NCBI GenBank assembly: GCA_964620445.1
Contig: CAZUHB010000007.1
Coordinates: forward strand, 62,001 to 126,000
Length of the DNA: 64,000 nucleotides
Reading direction: 5' to 3'
Source of the DNA: CAZUHB01 sp964620445
Lineage (GTDB): Bacteria; Planctomycetota; B15-G4; CAYZWU01
The position numbers and the translations under genes are program-made. Under the pieces are notes generated by a model. The model made no database searches and was not told the DNA's origin. It was given only the letters and a program-made list of their open reading frames with translations. Positions 60,315-64,000 of this stretch are shown here, piece by piece. Position 1 is the first letter of the stretch; each line of letters opens with the position of its first letter.

Positions 60315-61769
60315 TCAAATATCGCCGAAATAATTCGGAGCTTCTTTCGTGATCTTGATATCGTGCGGGTGATTCTCGCGCAGAGTGGCCGCCGAGATCC
60401 TCACGAACCGTCCCTTTTCGAAGAGTTCTTCCAGGGATTCGGCAGACACATACCCCATCCCGGAGCGGACGCCGCCCACCAGCTGGTAGAGAAATCCCGA
60501 AAGAGGTCCCTTGTGAGGAACGAGTCCCTCCACGCCTTCCGGAACGAATTTATCGCCCTTGGCGAGATCGTTCTGACGGTAACGATCGCTCGATCCCTTC
60601 ATCATGGCGCCGAGCGATCCCATGCCGCGGATCGTCTTGAATGTCCGCCCCTGATAGAGAATGGTCTCGCCCGGGGACTCATCCATGCCGGCGAACAGGC
60701 TGCCGATCATGACGCTGCTCGCACCGGCCACGATCGCTTTCACCACATCGCCCGAATGTCGAATACCGCCGTCGGCGATCACGGGCACCCCGGCCGATCG
60801 GGCAACGGAGACACAATCGGCCACGGCCGTGATTTGCGGTACGCCGATACCGGTGACGACGCGTGTTGTGCAGATCGAGCCGGGTCCGATTCCTACCTTG
60901 ATGCCGTCTGCTCCCGCGTCGATCAGGTCCTTGGCCGCTTCGGCCGTGGCGATGTTGCCGGCTACGACGTCGATAGAAAAGGCCTTCTTGATCTCTCTGA
61001 CCGAGTCGATCACGTTTTTCGAGTGGCCGTGAGCCGTGTCCACGACGAGAACATCGCAACCGGCTCTGATCAATCCCTCACAGCGTTTCAGGTCGTGCAC
61101 TCCCACCGCGGCTGCCACACGAAGGCGTCCGCGCGAATCGCGGCAGGCGTTCGGAAATGCCTTCAGCCCCTTGATGTCCCGCATCGTGATCAGGCCGAGA
61201 AGCTCGCACTTGTCGTTGGTGAGGATGAGCTTTTCGACCTTGTGCCGATGGAGAATGCACTCCGCTTCCTCGAGGGTCGTTTCAAAAGGCGCTGTCACCA
61301 GGTCCTTGGTCATGACCTGTTCCACATGGGTTTCCTCTTCCCACTGGAAGCGCAGATCGCGATTCGTGAGAATCCCAAGCACCTTCTTGCCTTCGACCAC
61401 CGGTATCCCGGAGATGTTGTGCTCCGTCATGGTTTCCCTTGCACGTCCGATCGTGACATCGGGCGGCAGGGTGATCGGATCGAGTATCACACCATTTGCC
61501 GAGCGTTTGACGATGTCCACCTCGCGAACATGGTCTTCGACAGGCATGTTCTTGTGGATCACGCCGATCCCGCCTTCGCGCGCGATGGCGATCGCCATGA
61601 GCGATCCGGTCACCGTATCCATAGCAGCGCTCGAAAAGGGAATATTCAGCTCCACCTCTCTGGAAAAGAACGTCTTCGTATCCACCATCGAGGGAACGAC
61701 ATCCGACCTGTTTGGCAGAATGAGAACATCGTCAAAGGTCACGGCTTCTCGAATATCCCTAGTGAACAT
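60315..61769 (-). CDS. guaB: IMP dehydrogenase
   Basis: 484 residues. TIM barrel with the catalytic loop 'GPGSICTTRVVTGIGVPQ', 'GADGIKVG' and 'GADSVMIGS'-type 'ASSVMIGSLFAGMDESPGE'; a pair of CBS domains is inserted at about 95-215 ('ISGIPVVEGKKVLGILTNRDLRF' region). It oxidises IMP to XMP, the rate-limiting step to GMP; CBS domains usually sense adenine or guanine nucleotides. AAGGAG lies 8 nt before ATG 61769. An imperfect dyad at 61788-61805 in the leader might be an operator or attenuator; no known purine riboswitch is seen. Confidence 0.97.
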   Translation of the reverse strand: MFTRDIREAVTFDDVLILPNRSDVVPSMVDTKTFFSREVELNIPFSSAAMDTVTGSLMAIAIAREGGIGVIHKNMPVEDHVREVDIVKRSANGVILDPITLPPDVTIGRARETMTEHNISGIPVVEGKKVLGILTNRDLRFQWEEETHVEQVMTKDLVTAPFETTLEEAECILHRHKVEKLILTNDKCELLGLITMRDIKGLKAFPNACRDSRGRLRVAAAVGVHDLKRCEGLIRAGCDVLVVDTAHGHSKNVIDSVREIKKAFSIDVVAGNIATAEAAKDLIDAGADGIKVGIGPGSICTTRVVTGIGVPQITAVADCVSVARSAGVPVIADGGIRHSGDVVKAIVAGASSVMIGSLFAGMDESPGETILYQGRTFKTIRGMGSLGAMMKGSSDRYRQNDLAKGDKFVPEGVEGLVPHKGPLSGFLYQLVGGVRSGMGYVSAESLEELFEKGRFVRISAATLRENHPHDIKITKEAPNYFGDI

Positions 61770-62071
61770 TGGAATACTCCTTCCATGGGACCTCTGAGAG
61801 GTTCCACTGTGTCGGTGTGGACGGATTGAGGGCGGACGGGATCGGGACGGCAGTCGCAGGGCGCGCTGTCAGTGTTGATATCCGCGAGCCCGTTGCCGAA
61901 TCGCGGGCTGTCCGCGGCCGGGCATGATCGAATTCAAAGGTGTTTGGACGACCTTTTTGGGCACTCTCTCGTTGCTGATTCTTCGCCATTTCCACGATAT
62001 ATCAGCATGACTTGTAGAATTTCCAGTCAAAAATTGCTGTGCACCCGGAAGAGACGATGACAAGACAGGCC

Positions 62072-62117
62072 AAAAAAAAAATCGGGATCCCTTTGGGCGA
62101 GCCCTCCGGAATCCCGA
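62072..62117 (-). terminator. Rho-independent terminator (minus strand)
   Basis: Stem TCGGGA(T)CC / GGA(A)TCCCGA with a GC-rich loop, followed on the minus strand by ten T. The transcript it ends is unclear: no minus-strand gene lies between it and the tRNA terminator, which is why a small RNA is considered. Confidence 0.75.
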
Positions 62118-62437
62118 ACACAAGAAGGAGGAGAATCAATTATCCTTTTCGTCTCTCAGAGGGGCCATCTTTAGGACAAAGGTCCGTGAGAAGATGAAAA
62201 AAAGCGGGTCGTTCGGTGACCGTTTCTATAACCGGCTGCGGAGGATCGGTTTAAATCTTCTCGGGCAAGAGTGCACCAAAAAAAACAAACCGGCGCGGCT
62301 CATCGAACGGCGTTGAAATAATGGGCGCGAGCCTGGCCCGGGTGGAAGGATTCGGTCCGCAAGGGCAATCGAAACCACCGATCACGAACTGGAAGCGCGG
62401 AGCGCCAACCCAAATCTGAGTCAGGGTCGTGTGGGCC

Positions 62438-62481
62438 AAAAATAAAACCGGCGTGGCACGGCATCAAGACCGGACCACGCC
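62438..62481 (-). terminator. Terminator of the tRNA-Pro transcript
   Basis: GGCGTGG/CCACGCC stem (62450-62456 with 62475-62481), followed on the minus strand by GG and a T-rich tract, beginning 11 bp after the tRNA 3' end. Confidence 0.75.
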
Positions 62482-62491
62482 AGTTCAAAAC

Positions 62492-62568
<77 letters not shown>

Positions 62569-62715
62569 TCTTAATTCGGTTTCTCATGAAAAGCGAAAGG
62601 CTCTTTCTTTTCAAGGAGATAACCGGTGCGAGCCGTCATTTTTGTGGACTTCCTTGATTTTAGGTTTTTGTTAGGGTATCATGCCCGCACAGGAAAATGG
62701 ACCAAGGAAGTTACA

Positions 62716-63951
62716 ATGAAAGACAGAACGATTCTCCATCTGGACATTGACGCCTTTTTCGCATCTGTCGAGCAACTGCTCGACCCGGCCCTCCGGAACC
62801 GGCCAGTTGTGGTGGGAGGTTTTGCCAACGAGAGCGGGGTTGTGGGTTCCTGCTCATACGAGGCGCGCGCATTCGGAATCCACGCCGGCATGGCTCTGAA
62901 GGAAGCGCGGCGCTGCTGTCCCCGCGCGGTGTTCGTGAGAGGTGATTTTCGCCACTACGAGCGCATTCAAAAACAGATCCGCGAACTGCTCGTCGCCTAC
63001 TCGCCGTCGGTCGAGTTTTCATCGATCGACGACGCCTATCTCGACCTCACCGGACTCGATGATTTCCAGGGCCCCCCATTGAAAACAGCCGCCCGCATCC
63101 GGAGGGCGATCCTCGAAAGAACCGGATTGAGCGTTTCCATGGGCCTGGGCACCTCGAAGGTGGTGGCCCGCATCGCCTCGGGCTGCGCAAAACCTGCCGG
63201 CACCCTGGTTGTCCTGGCCGGATATGAACGGCTGTTTTTTCGCGAAATCGACGTGAAACAAATTCCCGGGGTGGGCCCACTCACCGGCCGGATTCTGGCC
63301 GAACTCGATGTGCGTACCGTCGGCCAACTCGCAAGCGTGAAGAGATCTGTCGTCGAAGCGCTCTTCGGGCGGAGAGGGAGAAAGATCTCCCAGCTGGCCA
63401 ATGCCGTCGATCCGAGAGAAGTGGACGAACGCGCAGTTCCACTCTCCATTTCGAGGGAAACCACTTTCCGGCGCGTGACAAGGAGCAAACGTGAAGTGGA
63501 GAGCATGCTTCACTATCTCACGGAGCGGGCCACCGCCGATCTCCGTAAAAGAAAGCTCTTGGCAATAGCGGTGGAAGTCAAATTAATCGACGCAGGATTC
63601 AGGCGTTCCACGAGGCGCAGGTCCATGAAGAGCGGGCCGACCGACCGATGCCGCCTTATCTACCCGATGGCGCTCCACATTCTTCGCGAACTGCTCCAGA
63701 GACAGGTGGGCGTCAGGCTCGTGGGGGTTTCCCTCGCGCCCAGGAAGCGTTCGACCCGGTTTCAACATCAGCTCCCCTTGGGGACAAAGCGAGAACCGCT
63801 TCCCCGTGACGCTCTCGAAGAGGGGATCGACCGGATCCGGAAGAAATTCGGTTTTGGAGCACTCTTGGCTGGACGATCAATCGATATGCTGGGAAAGGTC
63901 GAACGCACCGAACGGGGTTTCACTCTGCGTACGCCTTCTCTGAATCGTTAA
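62716..63951 (+). CDS. dinB: DNA polymerase IV (Y family)
   Basis: 411 residues from ATG 62716, preceded by AAGGAAG; a longer reading to 62626 adds non-conserved residues. 'LHLDIDAFFASVEQ' (7-20) gives the first catalytic Asp; the second motif reads SIDDAYLD, with Asp105 and Asp106 where polymerase IV normally has Asp-Glu. 'GLGTSKVVARIASGCAKPAG' and the helix-hairpin-helix 'QIPGVGPLTGRILAELDV' follow, then the little-finger domain (about 245-350). It makes short low-fidelity patches across damaged bases. The last 30 residues are variable, with no clear beta-clamp motif. No LexA box was found by eye upstream. Confidence 0.94.
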   Translation: MKDRTILHLDIDAFFASVEQLLDPALRNRPVVVGGFANESGVVGSCSYEARAFGIHAGMALKEARRCCPRAVFVRGDFRHYERIQKQIRELLVAYSPSVEFSSIDDAYLDLTGLDDFQGPPLKTAARIRRAILERTGLSVSMGLGTSKVVARIASGCAKPAGTLVVLAGYERLFFREIDVKQIPGVGPLTGRILAELDVRTVGQLASVKRSVVEALFGRRGRKISQLANAVDPREVDERAVPLSISRETTFRRVTRSKREVESMLHYLTERATADLRKRKLLAIAVEVKLIDAGFRRSTRRRSMKSGPTDRCRLIYPMALHILRELLQRQVGVRLVGVSLAPRKRSTRFQHQLPLGTKREPLPRDALEEGIDRIRKKFGFGALLAGRSIDMLGKVERTERGFTLRTPSLNR

Positions 63952-64000
63952 AAAACAATGAGGGCGCGTTGGACCGAATCGCTCGGTCAGCGGCCTAGCA

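Larger units (their letters stand above)
61770..62491. other. Non-coding region between guaB and tRNA-Pro with several terminator-like hairpins
   Basis: 722 bp with no supported protein gene. It holds the guaB leader and promoter region at the low end, and on the minus strand a series of T-rich tracts after hairpins: 62438-62481, a weaker one at about 62197-62220, and 62072-62117. Short frames of 45-62 codons occur but lack plausible ribosome binding sites. A processed small RNA between the terminators is possible; no known RNA family (tmRNA, RNase P, SRP, 6S) was recognised by eye. Confidence 0.5.

Noticed and set aside
62251..62439. 62-codon minus-strand frame after the tRNA terminator
   Set aside because: No Shine-Dalgarno, starts inside the terminator T tract, and an overlapping frame of the same length is equally open.

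Overview
The window looks like a chromosomal scaffold of a Gram-negative, moderately GC-rich bacterium. It has lipid A and heptose genes (lpxH, gmhA), an Omp85/TamB pair, several lipoprotein signal peptides and sugar-nucleotide genes. HEAT-repeat lipoproteins, Fis-type regulators, an EF-P/EpmA pair and DUF362 proteins would fit a deep lineage such as Planctomycetota or a related candidate phylum, but no rRNA or other phylogenetic marker here settles this. Two runs of exactly 100 N, both inside short tandem repeats, show that the sequence is a draft scaffold.

Layout. 1-1.3 kb: a DUF362 protein (cut by the window edge) coupled to a lipoprotein. 1.3-1.7 kb: a perfect bidirectional terminator and an AT-rich island with DnaA-box-like 9-mers. 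1.7-7.3 kb (minus): cmk, rpsA with a repetitive acidic tail, and a HEAT/TPR lipoprotein. 7.3-13.2 kb: lpxH coupled to an NtrC-type regulator, gmhA, a histidine-kinase-like protein lacking its catalytic residues, a secreted protein and a Fis-type response regulator; the last ends in an 85-bp near-perfect hairpin. 13.3-22.5 kb (minus): a surface-sugar block (rmlB, a nucleotidyltransferase, a 4-epimerase, glmS, UDP-xylose synthase) followed by an AmaP-like gene, accC, accB and efp.

23-28.6 kb (plus): an S41 protease, a PHP nuclease of the endonuclease Q type and a UvrD helicase, arranged as one operon. 28.6-36 kb: a NIL-domain protein, a HEAT protein, epmA, a B12-binding radical SAM protein, asnS and a small membrane protein. 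36-44.6 kb: an NhaC-type antiporter with an extra N-terminal domain, a cyclophilin lipoprotein, a TPR protein, a zinc-ribbon/TPR/retropepsin protein and polA. 44.7-55.3 kb (minus): tamA-like, tamB, dihydroorotase, a GAF-PP2C phosphatase, a 19-bp repeat array, comF and a membrane protein. 55.5-58.7 kb: gatCAB. 58.7-61.8 kb (minus): guaA and guaB. 61.8-62.6 kb: a mostly non-coding stretch with tRNA-Pro(CGG). 62.7-63.95 kb: dinB.

Themes: envelope building (rml, glmS, UXS, lpxH, gmhA, tamAB, acc), translation (rpsA, efp with its likely ligase epmA, asnS, gatCAB, tRNA-Pro), nucleotide synthesis (cmk, pyrC, guaAB) and DNA replication/repair (polA, dinB, endonuclease Q with UvrD). No mobile element, prophage or CRISPR array is visible. 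The most unusual items are the degenerate kinase and regulator pair, the membrane zinc-ribbon/TPR/retropepsin protein next to polA, the NhaC fusion, the EndoQ-UvrD operon and the three 18-20 bp tandem arrays.
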